DNA of 46,597 nt from Phocaeicola sp. (GTDB lineage Bacteria > Bacteroidota > Bacteroidia > Bacteroidales > Bacteroidaceae), in NCBI GenBank assembly GCA_020026225.1, contig JAHHQU010000011.1, positions 1-46,597 on the forward strand, given 5' to 3'. The notes under the pieces were generated by a model. That model did no database searches. It was given only the letters and a program-made list of their open reading frames with translations, and was not told where the DNA came from. Positions 37,303 through 44,203 of this stretch are shown piece after piece. The position numbers were made by a program, and so were the translations under genes. The stretch's first letter is position 1. The number at the start of each line of letters is the position of its first letter.

Positions 37303-37445
37303 TTTATTCCATCAGCTAACTTGCGGGTAAGGATTCGCAAGCGGCTGAAAGCACTTGAAAGTGAAATTAGTCGGCAGGATTTTGAATCCTATATAATAAG
37401 ATGGCCTCTATAATTTATTGAGTTATGGGGGCCATCTTTATTTAT
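37297..37445 (+). ncRNA. structured 3' region or small RNA candidate ending in a terminator
   Basis: Successive stems can be drawn by eye. P1 is GACTAATTT (37297-37305) with AAATTAGTC (37364-37372). It encloses P2, CAGC/GCTG plus CTTGCG/CGCAAG (37313-37347), and P3, CACT-TGAA-AGTG (37352-37363), a three-way junction. P4 is AGGATT-TTG-AATCCT (37376-37390). P5 is a 16-bp terminator stem (37398-37413 with 37423-37438). P1 covers the stop codon of the synthetase. It could be a 3'-UTR-derived small RNA. I do not recognise a known RNA family. Confidence 0.4.
37398..37445 (+). terminator. terminator of the acyl-CoA synthetase transcript
   Basis: A 16-bp stem with two G-U pairs, AAGATGGCCTCTATAA and TTATGGGGGCCATCTT, with a 9-nt loop, followed by the T-rich stretch TATTTATT. 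Confidence 0.8.
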
Positions 37446-37525
37446 TAGAATGAATTTGAAAAACAAAATAACTAGATTTACAATTAGTTATTAAAGATTA
37501 TAGGGTACATTTCATGATTTTTGGC

Positions 37526-37533
37526 TAATTTTG
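37526..37533 (+). promoter_or_regulatory. -7 box of prfB
   Basis: TAATTTTG matches TAnnTTTG, 28 bp upstream of the prfB start codon and downstream of the preceding terminator. Confidence 0.6.
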
Positions 37534-37561
37534 TACACTAAAACGAATTTAATTTCACAAG

Positions 37562-38677
37562 ATGATTACAATAGAACAACTCAAAGACGTAAAAGAACGT
37601 GTAGAAGCACTTTATCGTTACTTGGACATTGAAAACAAGAAAGTCCAGGTAGAGGAGGAACAGCTTCGTACTCAAGCTCCAGGTTTCTGGGATGATGCTA
37701 AAAAGGCTGAGATTCAAATGAAAAAGGTTAAGAGTCTGCAGTCATGGATTGAAGGATATAAAGAAGTGAAAACATTGGCTGATGAATTGGAATTGGCTTT
37801 TGACTTTTTTAAAGACGAACTCGTTACCGAACAAGAGGTAGATGATTCTTATGCGAAAGCTTTGTCTGCTGTAGAAGAATTGGAACTCAAGAACATGCTT
37901 CGTTCAGAAGCCGACCAGATGGATTGTGTATTGAAAATCAATTCAGGTGCAGGTGGTACTGAAAGCCAGGACTGGTCGTCTATGTTGATGCGTATGTACA
38001 TGCGTTGGGCAGAAAGTAACGGATATAAATTGAGCATCTCCAACTTGCAGGAGGGTGATGAAGCTGGTATCAAGACTGTAACCATGACGGTGGAAGGTGA
38101 TTATGCTTACGGGTATTTGAAAGGTGAAAATGGTGTGCATCGTTTGGTACGCGTTTCTCCGTACAATGCTCAAGGTAAGCGTATGACTTCTTTTGCTTCT
38201 GTCTTTGTTACTCCATTGGTTGACGACTCCATTGAAGTCAATGTGGAACCTGCACGTATGTCATGGGATACATTCCGAAGCGGTGGCGCCGGTGGTCAGA
38301 ATGTGAACAAGGTAGAATCAGGTGTTCGTTTGCGTTATCAGTATAAGGACCCTTATACAGGAGCAGAAGAGGAAATCTTGATTGAAAATACGGAAACCCG
38401 TGACCAGCCGAAGAACAAAGAAAATGCACTCCGTCAGTTGCGCTCTATTTTGTACGATAAAGAGTTGCAGCATCGTATGGAAGAACAAGCAAAGGTGGAA
38501 GCTGGAAAGAAGAAAATCGAATGGGGATCACAGATTCGTAGTTATGTCTTTGATGACCGTCGTGTGAAAGACCATCGTACCAACTATCAGACTTCAGATG
38601 TTAATGGAGTTATGGACGGTAAGATTGATGGCTTCATTAAAGCTTATTTGATGGAGTTCTCTGATAGCGACCTTTAA
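37562..38677 (+). CDS. prfB: peptide chain release factor 2
   Basis: Releases the finished chain at UGA and UAA codons; 371 residues, full length. The GGQ motif that triggers hydrolysis is at 244-246 (GAGGQNVNKVES). The stop-codon-reading SPF tripeptide is replaced by SPY (199-201). The frame is continuous from ATG 37562: at the site corresponding to the E. coli programmed frameshift (RGYL-stop) the sequence reads RYLDIE with no in-frame TGA, so there is no autoregulatory +1 frameshift here. Single gene with its own promoter. Confidence 0.96.
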   Translation: MITIEQLKDVKERVEALYRYLDIENKKVQVEEEQLRTQAPGFWDDAKKAEIQMKKVKSLQSWIEGYKEVKTLADELELAFDFFKDELVTEQEVDDSYAKALSAVEELELKNMLRSEADQMDCVLKINSGAGGTESQDWSSMLMRMYMRWAESNGYKLSISNLQEGDEAGIKTVTMTVEGDYAYGYLKGENGVHRLVRVSPYNAQGKRMTSFASVFVTPLVDDSIEVNVEPARMSWDTFRSGGAGGQNVNKVESGVRLRYQYKDPYTGAEEEILIENTETRDQPKNKENALRQLRSILYDKELQHRMEEQAKVEAGKKKIEWGSQIRSYVFDDRRVKDHRTNYQTSDVNGVMDGKIDGFIKAYLMEFSDSDL

Positions 38678-38701
38678 TGTGTTAAAAAAGGACTTTTAAA
38701 A

Positions 38702-38732
38702 TTTGCTTTCTCATAAAATAGTCGTAATTTTG
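38702..38732 (+). promoter_or_regulatory. complete promoter of the 45-residue microprotein gene
   Basis: TTTG at 38702-38705 and TAATTTTG at 38725-38732 with a 19-bp spacer match the Bacteroides sigma-ABfr consensus in both boxes and spacing. It is the best complete promoter in the window. The start codon is 31 bp downstream. Confidence 0.8.
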
Positions 38733-38763
38733 AGAATGTTAATTCTTAATACAACTAATCATT

Positions 38764-38901
38764 ATGGGACAGAATAGAAAAATTAAGAGAGAAAATTATA
38801 GTAAGCGTGAAGAAGAAAAGGCAAACAGAATCTTTAAAATGATTTGCATCTTCTTGGCTTTGCTAGGCGTGATTATTACGATTGGTTTTGCTATGCTTTA
38901 A
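38764..38901 (+). CDS. small single-pass membrane protein of 45 residues
   Basis: The protein begins MGQNRKIKRENYSKREEE, a basic N-terminus of about 24 residues, followed by one transmembrane segment MICIFLALLGVIITIGFAML (26-45) that runs to the C-terminus. By the positive-inside rule the N-terminus should be in the cytoplasm. The gene has a perfect promoter 31 bp upstream and a strong hairpin 23 bp downstream, so it is an independent transcription unit. I do not recognise it; its function is unknown. Possible roles are a small divisome or secretion accessory, but nothing in the sequence says so. Confidence 0.7.
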   Translation: MGQNRKIKRENYSKREEEKANRIFKMICIFLALLGVIITIGFAML

Positions 38902-38924
38902 ACCTTTCGGATCTATTACGATAA

Positions 38925-38976
38925 ACAGCGTGTCTAAAGTATACAGTGTCATACTTTGGACACGCTGTCTCTTTTG
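38925..38976 (+). terminator. terminator of the microprotein gene
   Basis: An 18-bp stem with one G-U pair, ACAGCGTGTCTAAAGTAT (38925-38942) and ATACTTTGGACACGCTGT (38951-38968), loop of 8 nt, followed by CTCTTTTG. It lies only 35 bp before the CYTH gene start, so that gene depends either on a promoter I cannot see in 35 bp or on read-through. Confidence 0.8.
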
Positions 38977-39003
38977 AATAAATCAGTATTTAATCTTATT
39001 GTT

Positions 39004-39474
39004 ATGGCACAAGAAATAGAACGCAAGTTTTTGGTGAAAGACGATTCTTTCAAAAAGATGGCTTCCAGTTCGAGTCGAATCAAACAAGGGTATATATGCA
39101 GTGCTCATGGCCGTACTGTTCGTGTTCGTATTCGAGGGGAGAAAGGCTATCTAACCATCAAAGGTGCATCGGATGCAGCAGGAATGTCACGTTACGAATG
39201 GGAGCGGGAAATTCCTTTGGATGAGGCAGAGGAACTGATGAAATTATGTGAACCTGGCATGATTGACAAGACAAGGTATCAGGTAGAGTGGAAGAGTCAT
39301 GTGTTTGAAGTGGATGAGTTCTATGGAGAGAATGTAGGACTTGTTATGGCTGAGGTCGAGCTGAAATCCGAGGATGAAATCTTTGAATGCCCACCTTTCT
39401 TGGGTAAACAAGTTACAGGAGATATTAGGTACTATAATTCATTTTTAATGAAAAATCCTTATAGTCAGTGGTAA
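39004..39474 (+). CDS. CYTH domain protein (triphosphate-tunnel metalloenzyme)
   Basis: A 156-residue protein with the ExExK signature at its N-terminus, EIERKF (4-9), and the alternating basic and acidic strands of the triphosphate tunnel (TVRVRIRGEKGYLTIK, EWEREIPLDEAEELM). Such proteins hydrolyse inorganic triphosphate or thiamine triphosphate, or rarely act as class IV adenylate cyclases; which applies here cannot be read. I start it at ATG 39004: the longer frame from 38956 would begin inside the preceding terminator hairpin. Confidence 0.88.
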   Translation: MAQEIERKFLVKDDSFKKMASSSSRIKQGYICSAHGRTVRVRIRGEKGYLTIKGASDAAGMSRYEWEREIPLDEAEELMKLCEPGMIDKTRYQVEWKSHVFEVDEFYGENVGLVMAEVELKSEDEIFECPPFLGKQVTGDIRYYNSFLMKNPYSQW

Positions 39475-39576
39475 AAACACCTAAAAACTATCATTTAAAG
39501 GGGTAATTTCTATCAACTGTTAGCTCTTGCCCCTAGTTTTGTCTGTTTTCGTGTGTTACTTCCTTCTTTGATTCTA

Positions 39577-39584
39577 TATTTTTG
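39577..39584 (+). promoter_or_regulatory. -7 box of the ECF sigma factor gene
   Basis: TATTTTTG matches TAnnTTTG, 50 bp upstream of the start codon. The -33 region is weak (TGTT at 39554-39557, 19-bp spacer). Confidence 0.55.
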
Positions 39585-39634
39585 CAACGTCGAGATGAAG
39601 AGGTAAAATATTAATAAGAAAAAGACAAAAATCT

Positions 39635-40138
39635 ATGATAGCTGTAAATTTTGCAAATAATTTATTGAACATACAATCTGAACTATTCAACTTTGCCTAT
39701 AAGTTGACTTCCGACCGTGAGGCCGCAAACGATCTTCTTCAGGAAACCTCGTTAAAAGCTTTGGTGAATAAAGAACGATACATGGATGAAACCAATTTTA
39801 AAGGTTGGATTTATACCATTATGAGAAACATATTCATCAATAACTATCGGAAAACGTTGCGTGATCAAACATATATTGATCAAACTGACAATCTATATTT
39901 CTTGAATCAAGGATTAGACCTTGAAGGAGATTCCACTGAAAAAAGATACGATTTGAAGGAAATGCACCGCATCGTAAATGCATTGCCAAAAGAGTATCGT
40001 GTGGTCTTTACTATGTATGTTGCCGGTTTCAAATACCGCGAAATTGCTGATAAGTTGAACTTGCCTTTAGGTACGGTGAAGAGCCGCATTTTCTTTACCC
40101 GCCAACGTTTGCAGGAACAACTTAAAGATTTTCGATAA
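39635..40138 (+). CDS. ECF-type RNA polymerase sigma factor
   Basis: A sigma-70 family protein of 167 residues with only regions 2 and 4. Region 2 is at about 12-70 (LFNFAYKLTSDREAANDLLQ and GWIYTIMRNIFINNYRK), region 4 at about 112-160 (YRVVFTMYVAGFKYREIADK and LPLGTVKSRIFFTRQRL). No anti-sigma gene lies beside it: the next gene is a VanZ-like protein on the other strand. It is therefore probably an orphan ECF factor, controlled by expression or by a distant partner. Confidence 0.92.
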   Translation: MIAVNFANNLLNIQSELFNFAYKLTSDREAANDLLQETSLKALVNKERYMDETNFKGWIYTIMRNIFINNYRKTLRDQTYIDQTDNLYFLNQGLDLEGDSTEKRYDLKEMHRIVNALPKEYRVVFTMYVAGFKYREIADKLNLPLGTVKSRIFFTRQRLQEQLKDFR

Positions 40139-40188
40139 CAAGTAAGTACTCTCTATCTTTAAAATTATATAATAAGGTTATTAACCTC

Positions 40189-40229
40189 AAATGCCAGTTG
40201 CTGTGACAGCGACTGGCATTTTTTTTTTA
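40189..40229. terminator. bidirectional terminator between the sigma factor and vanZ-like genes
   Basis: A 15-bp stem with one G-U pair, AAATGCCAGTTGCTG (40189-40203) and CAGCGACTGGCATTT (40207-40221), has a 3-nt loop. A run of T follows on the plus strand and overlaps the stop codon of the vanZ-like gene. Confidence 0.9.
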
Positions 40230-40616
40230 GGATTTTCGTTTACGGTTGAAAAAACGGAATGTATAAAACCAGACGACACTTGCTGTAAGCACTCCCAATG
40301 TATTGGCTACAAAATCCATCCATTCTCCCGAGCGGTTGTCTGTAAGTGTGCTTTGTCCTATTTCAATTAATCCGCTCATCAGTATAGGGCAAAGGATACC
40401 TCCTATTCTTAAGTGTTTCCAGTGAATTGTGTGATGATGCCAGTAATGTTCCAGCCATAAAAATGAGGTTATTCCTCCGTACATGCAGAAATGAACAATC
40501 TTGTCGAAAAAAGGAATTTCTGCCGCTTGAGTTTCTGGAGGAGTAAAAAATGACAGGTATAAAATGACGATTGCGGTCGTGATAGATATCGGATACGTTC
40601 TAAAAAAGTAATACAT
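40227..40616 (-). CDS. VanZ family membrane protein
   Basis: A 129-residue protein with about four transmembrane segments. VanZ hallmarks are present: DKIVHFCMYGG (about 38-48), then GLIEIGQSTLTDNRSGEWMD, followed by FVANTLGVL. VanZ proteins raise teicoplanin resistance in enterococci, but most chromosomal members have no known function. It faces away from the symporter gene, with overlapping divergent promoters between. Confidence 0.85.
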   Translation of the reverse strand: MYYFFRTYPISITTAIVILYLSFFTPPETQAAEIPFFDKIVHFCMYGGITSFLWLEHYWHHHTIHWKHLRIGGILCPILMSGLIEIGQSTLTDNRSGEWMDFVANTLGVLTASVVWFYTFRFFNRKRKS

Positions 40617-40638
40617 GATTATAAATTGTAGTATTTGT

Positions 40639-40672
40639 GTGCAAAAATACGATTTATTTTATATTTTTGCAC
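40639..40672. promoter_or_regulatory. mirror-symmetric divergent promoters of vanZ-like and symporter genes
   Basis: A perfect 11-bp inverted repeat, GTGCAAAAATA (40639-40649) and TATTTTTGCAC (40662-40672), with a 12-bp spacer. The left arm holds TATTTTTG on the minus strand (40642-40649, 26 bp before the vanZ-like start); the right arm holds the same box on the plus strand (40662-40669, 39 bp before the symporter start). Because the boxes face outward so close together, each promoter's -33 region lies over the other's -7 box, so both probably cannot fire at once. Confidence 0.7.
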
Positions 40673-40708
40673 CTCTTTTGTTTTTAATCAGTAATTAAAT
40701 GATGATTT

Positions 40709-42079
40709 ATGGAACATCATGGTAATAGAGTAAATTTTGGAAGTAAATTAGGAGCTATTTTAGCAGCAGCAGGCTCGGCAGTAGGATTGGGGAATATTTG
40801 GCGTTTCCCTTATGAAACGGGGAATCACGGGGGAGCAGCTTTTATTCTTATTTATTTAGGCTGTATCCTATTGTTTGGTTTGCCTATTATGATGGCAGAA
40901 TTTGTCATAGGTAGGCGTTCGAAAGCAAGTACAGGTGGAGCGTATGAGAAATTAGCTCCTGGAACTCATTGGAAATGGGTCGGCTACTTAGGCGTTCTGA
41001 CCGGATTCTTAATTCTTGGTTATTATTCGGTAGTAGCGGGATGGACCCTTGAATATTTGTTTCAAGCTGTGACTGGAGGCTTTGCTCATAAGGATGCTGC
41101 TGGCTTTATCCAGATGTTTACACAATTTTCTCAGGATCCTTTTCGACCTCTTCTTTGGCTCTTTATCTTTATGTTCATGACTCACTTGGTCATTGTGAGA
41201 GGAGTGAAAGATGGAATTGAAAAGTCGTCCAAAGTACTTATGCCCATACTTTTTATATTGGTCATTGTATTGGGTATTTGTTCGGTGATGCTTCCGGGAG
41301 CAGAAAAAGGTATCAACTTTTTGCTGAATCCTGATTTCAGTAAAGTAAATGCTGATGTCTTTCTTGGAGCGATGGGGCAGGCTTTCTTTTCATTGAGCTT
41401 GGGTATGGGATGTCTTTCTACCTATGCTTCCTATTTTGGGAAAGAGACTCGTTTGGGACATACCGCTTTGAGTGTAGGAGTCATAGATACGTTAGTGGCA
41501 GTATTGGCAGGGTTAATTATATTCCCAGCAGCCTTCTCTGTGGGTATCCAGCCTGATTCGGGACCTTCTTTGATTTTCATCACGTTGCCGAATGTATTCC
41601 AATTGGCATTTGGGGATATGCCGTTTGTAGCCGCTGCTTGTTCTGCTGCTTTTTATTTATTATTGGCTTTGGCAGCGCTGACTTCCACCATTTCTCTGCA
41701 TGAGGTATCGACAGCTTTCTTGCACGAGCGTTTTCATTTTACTCGAGGTAGAGCCGCTACGTTGATTACAACAGGTTGCTTGATTATTGGAATCGTTTCC
41801 TCCTTGGCCTTGGGCGAATGGAGTTCGTATACCATCGGAGGCTTGAATATGTTTGATGCATTGGATTATCTTACTGCAAAAGTCATGCTTCCTGTAGCCG
41901 GCATGTTGGCTGCTATTTTTGTAGGATGGGTATTGGACAAGAAGATTCTTCAGGAAGAAGTGACAAATCATGGCCACTTGAAGGTCTCATATTATCCTTT
42001 GTTACGTTTTATACTTAGATACTTGTCTCCAATCAGTATCTTGATGATTTTCTTGAATGAACTTGGATTCTTTAAATAA
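40709..42079 (+). CDS. sodium-dependent transporter of the NSS family
   Basis: A polytopic protein of 456 residues of the neurotransmitter:sodium symporter family (LeuT/MhsT/TnaT group). The hallmark of helix 1 is seen, AAAGSAVGLGNIWRFPYE, whose unwound part binds sodium and substrate, followed by GLPIMMAEFVIGRRSK. About 11-12 hydrophobic segments are visible. Members import amino acids; the specific one cannot be read. An HhH-protein gene follows after 6 bp. Confidence 0.92.
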   Translation: MEHHGNRVNFGSKLGAILAAAGSAVGLGNIWRFPYETGNHGGAAFILIYLGCILLFGLPIMMAEFVIGRRSKASTGGAYEKLAPGTHWKWVGYLGVLTGFLILGYYSVVAGWTLEYLFQAVTGGFAHKDAAGFIQMFTQFSQDPFRPLLWLFIFMFMTHLVIVRGVKDGIEKSSKVLMPILFILVIVLGICSVMLPGAEKGINFLLNPDFSKVNADVFLGAMGQAFFSLSLGMGCLSTYASYFGKETRLGHTALSVGVIDTLVAVLAGLIIFPAAFSVGIQPDSGPSLIFITLPNVFQLAFGDMPFVAAACSAAFYLLLALAALTSTISLHEVSTAFLHERFHFTRGRAATLITTGCLIIGIVSSLALGEWSSYTIGGLNMFDALDYLTAKVMLPVAGMLAAIFVGWVLDKKILQEEVTNHGHLKVSYYPLLRFILRYLSPISILMIFLNELGFFK

Positions 42080-42085
42080 ACAATA

Positions 42086-42997
42086 ATGTGGAAGGATTTC
42101 TTTTACTATAGTAAGTCAGAGCGAAGAGCAATTCTCTTTTTACTAGGTATGGGAATCCTTCTGATCGTATATGGAGGATTCAAGAAATCGTGCAGGCAAG
42201 TTCAGCCTGTTTATACCGACAGTATGGGTATCGATTCGTTTTTGGTGAAGAGTTACCGTCGGAAACTTGCGGCGGATAGTTTTCATACAGTAAAGAAAAG
42301 AAACTACAGATACCGTCAGGAAGTCCACTTGAAACCTTTTGATCCCAATCTTGCCGATTCCGCTGAACTTTGTAGGTTAGGATTGCCCCCATTTTTAGCA
42401 AGGCGGATAGTAAATTACCGGAAAAAAGGTGGAGTATTCCATCGAAAAGAGGATTTTGCTCGCATTTATGGCTTGTCGGAACAGCAGTATCAAGAATTGT
42501 ACCCTTACTTATGCATTGCACCTGATTTTCAGTCGAAGCCTTCGGCTCGAGGTACGATACGCTATGCCAAAGTTCAGAAGGATAGTCTCCCTTTGAAATA
42601 TCCTGAAGGAACCGTGCTTGATTTGAATGCAGCGGATACGACTCAATTGATGAAAGTGCCGGGAATAGGTAGCGGACTCGCGAAGATGATTGTAACCTAT
42701 CGCAACCGTTTGGGAGGATTTGCTTCGGTGGCACAATTGCAAGAACTGGCGTATCTGGATTCGTCTGTCAATCGATGGTTTGCTATTCGCTCTGGAATTT
42801 ATCGTCCTTTGAAGGTGAATAAAGCGGGCTTGGATGTCCTTCGCAATCATCCGTACATGAACTTCTATCGTGCAAAGGCGATTCTTGAGTATCGCAGGAA
42901 AAGAGGAAAAATAACAGGTCTTTCTCAGCTGTCTCTTTTCCAAGAATTTACTGAGGAAGACCTGTTGAAACTCAAACCTTATTTGGATTTTGAGTAA
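42086..42997 (+). CDS. helix-hairpin-helix membrane-anchored protein (ComEA-like)
   Basis: A 303-residue protein with an N-terminal transmembrane segment (about 14-32) and three helix-hairpin-helix modules of the ComEA type (about 84-142, 178-233 and 243-303). The clearest is DLNAADTTQLMKVPGIGSGL (179-198). ComEA binds DNA outside the inner membrane during competence; in Bacteroidales these proteins are widespread and their role is unclear. It is 6 bp after the symporter gene. Its stop is only 10 bp from the convergent alkaline phosphatase remnant, with no terminator between. Confidence 0.88.
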   Translation: MWKDFFYYSKSERRAILFLLGMGILLIVYGGFKKSCRQVQPVYTDSMGIDSFLVKSYRRKLAADSFHTVKKRNYRYRQEVHLKPFDPNLADSAELCRLGLPPFLARRIVNYRKKGGVFHRKEDFARIYGLSEQQYQELYPYLCIAPDFQSKPSARGTIRYAKVQKDSLPLKYPEGTVLDLNAADTTQLMKVPGIGSGLAKMIVTYRNRLGGFASVAQLQELAYLDSSVNRWFAIRSGIYRPLKVNKAGLDVLRNHPYMNFYRAKAILEYRRKRGKITGLSQLSLFQEFTEEDLLKLKPYLDFE

Positions 42998-43007
42998 ATG
43001 ATGGTTG

Positions 43008-44003
43008 TCAATGAGAATATCCTGCAGCTTCTGCAATGCGTATTGGAATTTCCGCATTGTCCATCCGCCCTTGGAACAAGTTAGCTCCTGCACCTATTGC
43101 ACAGACTGGAACATATCCTGCAGAATGTTTTCCGCTGGTCCATCCTACCAAAGCGATTTCGTTGATGATACGCTTGGCTTCAGAAGCGATTGGTTCATCT
43201 TGTGAGTATTCGCTCTCTTCTAGTTTCACGGATTGTCCTTGGAAACTTTCTTTATAAATCTTTTTCAGACGGTCTTCTTGTGCTTTGTCCAATGGAATAT
43301 TTTCCCAAAAACCAAAATTTTCTTTTAAAGTATTCTGGATGACTTCCCAAGGTACTTGGTTCTTGTATTGGGCACGGAGTTGGTTGATGATGCGGGTCAA
43401 TCCCACTTCACTGACTTTTTGGTTCTTCAGGACCTGAAGATTTAACTTGTATGGTCCGGTACCCAGAACCAGTCCTCCCGTTTCATGATCGGCCGTAATG
43501 ACAATCAATGTTTCATCTGGATGCTGTGAATAAAATTCGTATGCCACTCGGATCGCTTCATCAAAATCTTGAATTTCACGGATAGCTGTGGCTGCATCGT
43601 TGGAATGACAAGCCCAGTCTATTTTCCCTCCTTCTACCATCAGGAAAAAACCTTTGTTTAAGTCTTTCGACAGGAAATTAATGGCTGAACGGGTGATATC
43701 TTGTAAAGTCAAGTCATTTTCCTTTCTGTCGATGGCATAAGGAATACTGTTACGATCGATTACAGATGCCTCTTTGGTTTGGAAGAGCAGCATCTTATCT
43801 GCTTTTTTGCTTTTCTTGAAATATTCCTTTTTCTCTCGGGCGATGGTGTAACCATTCTTCTCTGCCAATTCATAGAGGTTTGCTGAAGCCGGGTCCTCTT
43901 TATCGATGGGTTTTCGGAAATCGGAACCAGCGTAAAAATCAAATCCCGCTTTGAATAAGTCTTTGCCTATCTGATGATACTGCTTTCTTTGAGGAACACT
44001 TAC
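43008..44003 (-). pseudogene. alkaline phosphatase, 5'-truncated remnant
   Basis: The frame encodes the C-terminal two thirds of a PhoA-type alkaline phosphatase. Recognisable homology begins near 44000 with PQRKQYHQIGKDLFKAGFDF and runs to the natural end. The later metal ligands remain: EGGKIDWACH, ADHETGG (43482-43490) and KHSAGYVPV (near 43125). The N-terminal part with the catalytic Ser and the first metal ligands is missing; only about 200 bp separate this point from the next gene. The frame continues upstream without an ATG to a TAA stop near 44094, passing through a terminator hairpin. The first ATG inside is near 43790. It cannot make a working enzyme. Confidence 0.85.
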
Positions 44004-44010
44004 AGAAAAA

Positions 44011-44048
44011 AGGTTTGCTGTTTCATGCCGAACAGCAAGCCTTTTTTT
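44011..44048. terminator. orphan terminator at the truncated end of the phosphatase remnant
   Basis: A 12-bp stem with one G-U pair, AGGTTTGCTGTT (44011-44022) and AACAGCAAGCCT (44031-44042), loop of 8 nt, followed by a run of T on the plus strand. No intact plus-strand gene lies just upstream to need it. It may also stop minus-strand transcripts. Confidence 0.8.
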
Positions 44049-44113
44049 ATTTTGGAAAGAGTTTGGAATGAAAAGTTCTATTTAGAGATGTTATAAATAA
44101 AGTGGCAAAAGTA

Positions 44114-44142
44114 TTGAATTGTGATTTTAATATCTATTTTTG
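44114..44142 (+). promoter_or_regulatory. promoter of the C4-dicarboxylate transporter gene
   Basis: TTG at 44114-44116 and TATTTTTG at 44135-44142 with an 18-bp spacer fit the Bacteroides consensus. The start codon is 61 bp downstream of the -7 box. Confidence 0.65.
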
Positions 44143-44203
44143 TATAAAATTAGAGGAATACCCTATTTCTCTTTCAAAATAGGATATTTTAAGAAAACCA
44201 TAT

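Noticed and set aside
38956..39003. Longer start for the CYTH gene at 38956
   Set aside because: The extra codons lie inside the downstream arm of a terminator hairpin; MAQEIERKF at 39004 is the family start.
42180..43093. Minus-strand open frames antisense to the HhH gene
   Set aside because: Shadows of the HhH gene with no family features or promoter.
43008..43868. Alkaline phosphatase as an intact gene starting at TTG 43868
   Set aside because: Homology continues in frame upstream to about 44003, and the catalytic N-terminal part is missing, so this is a remnant and not a short intact enzyme.
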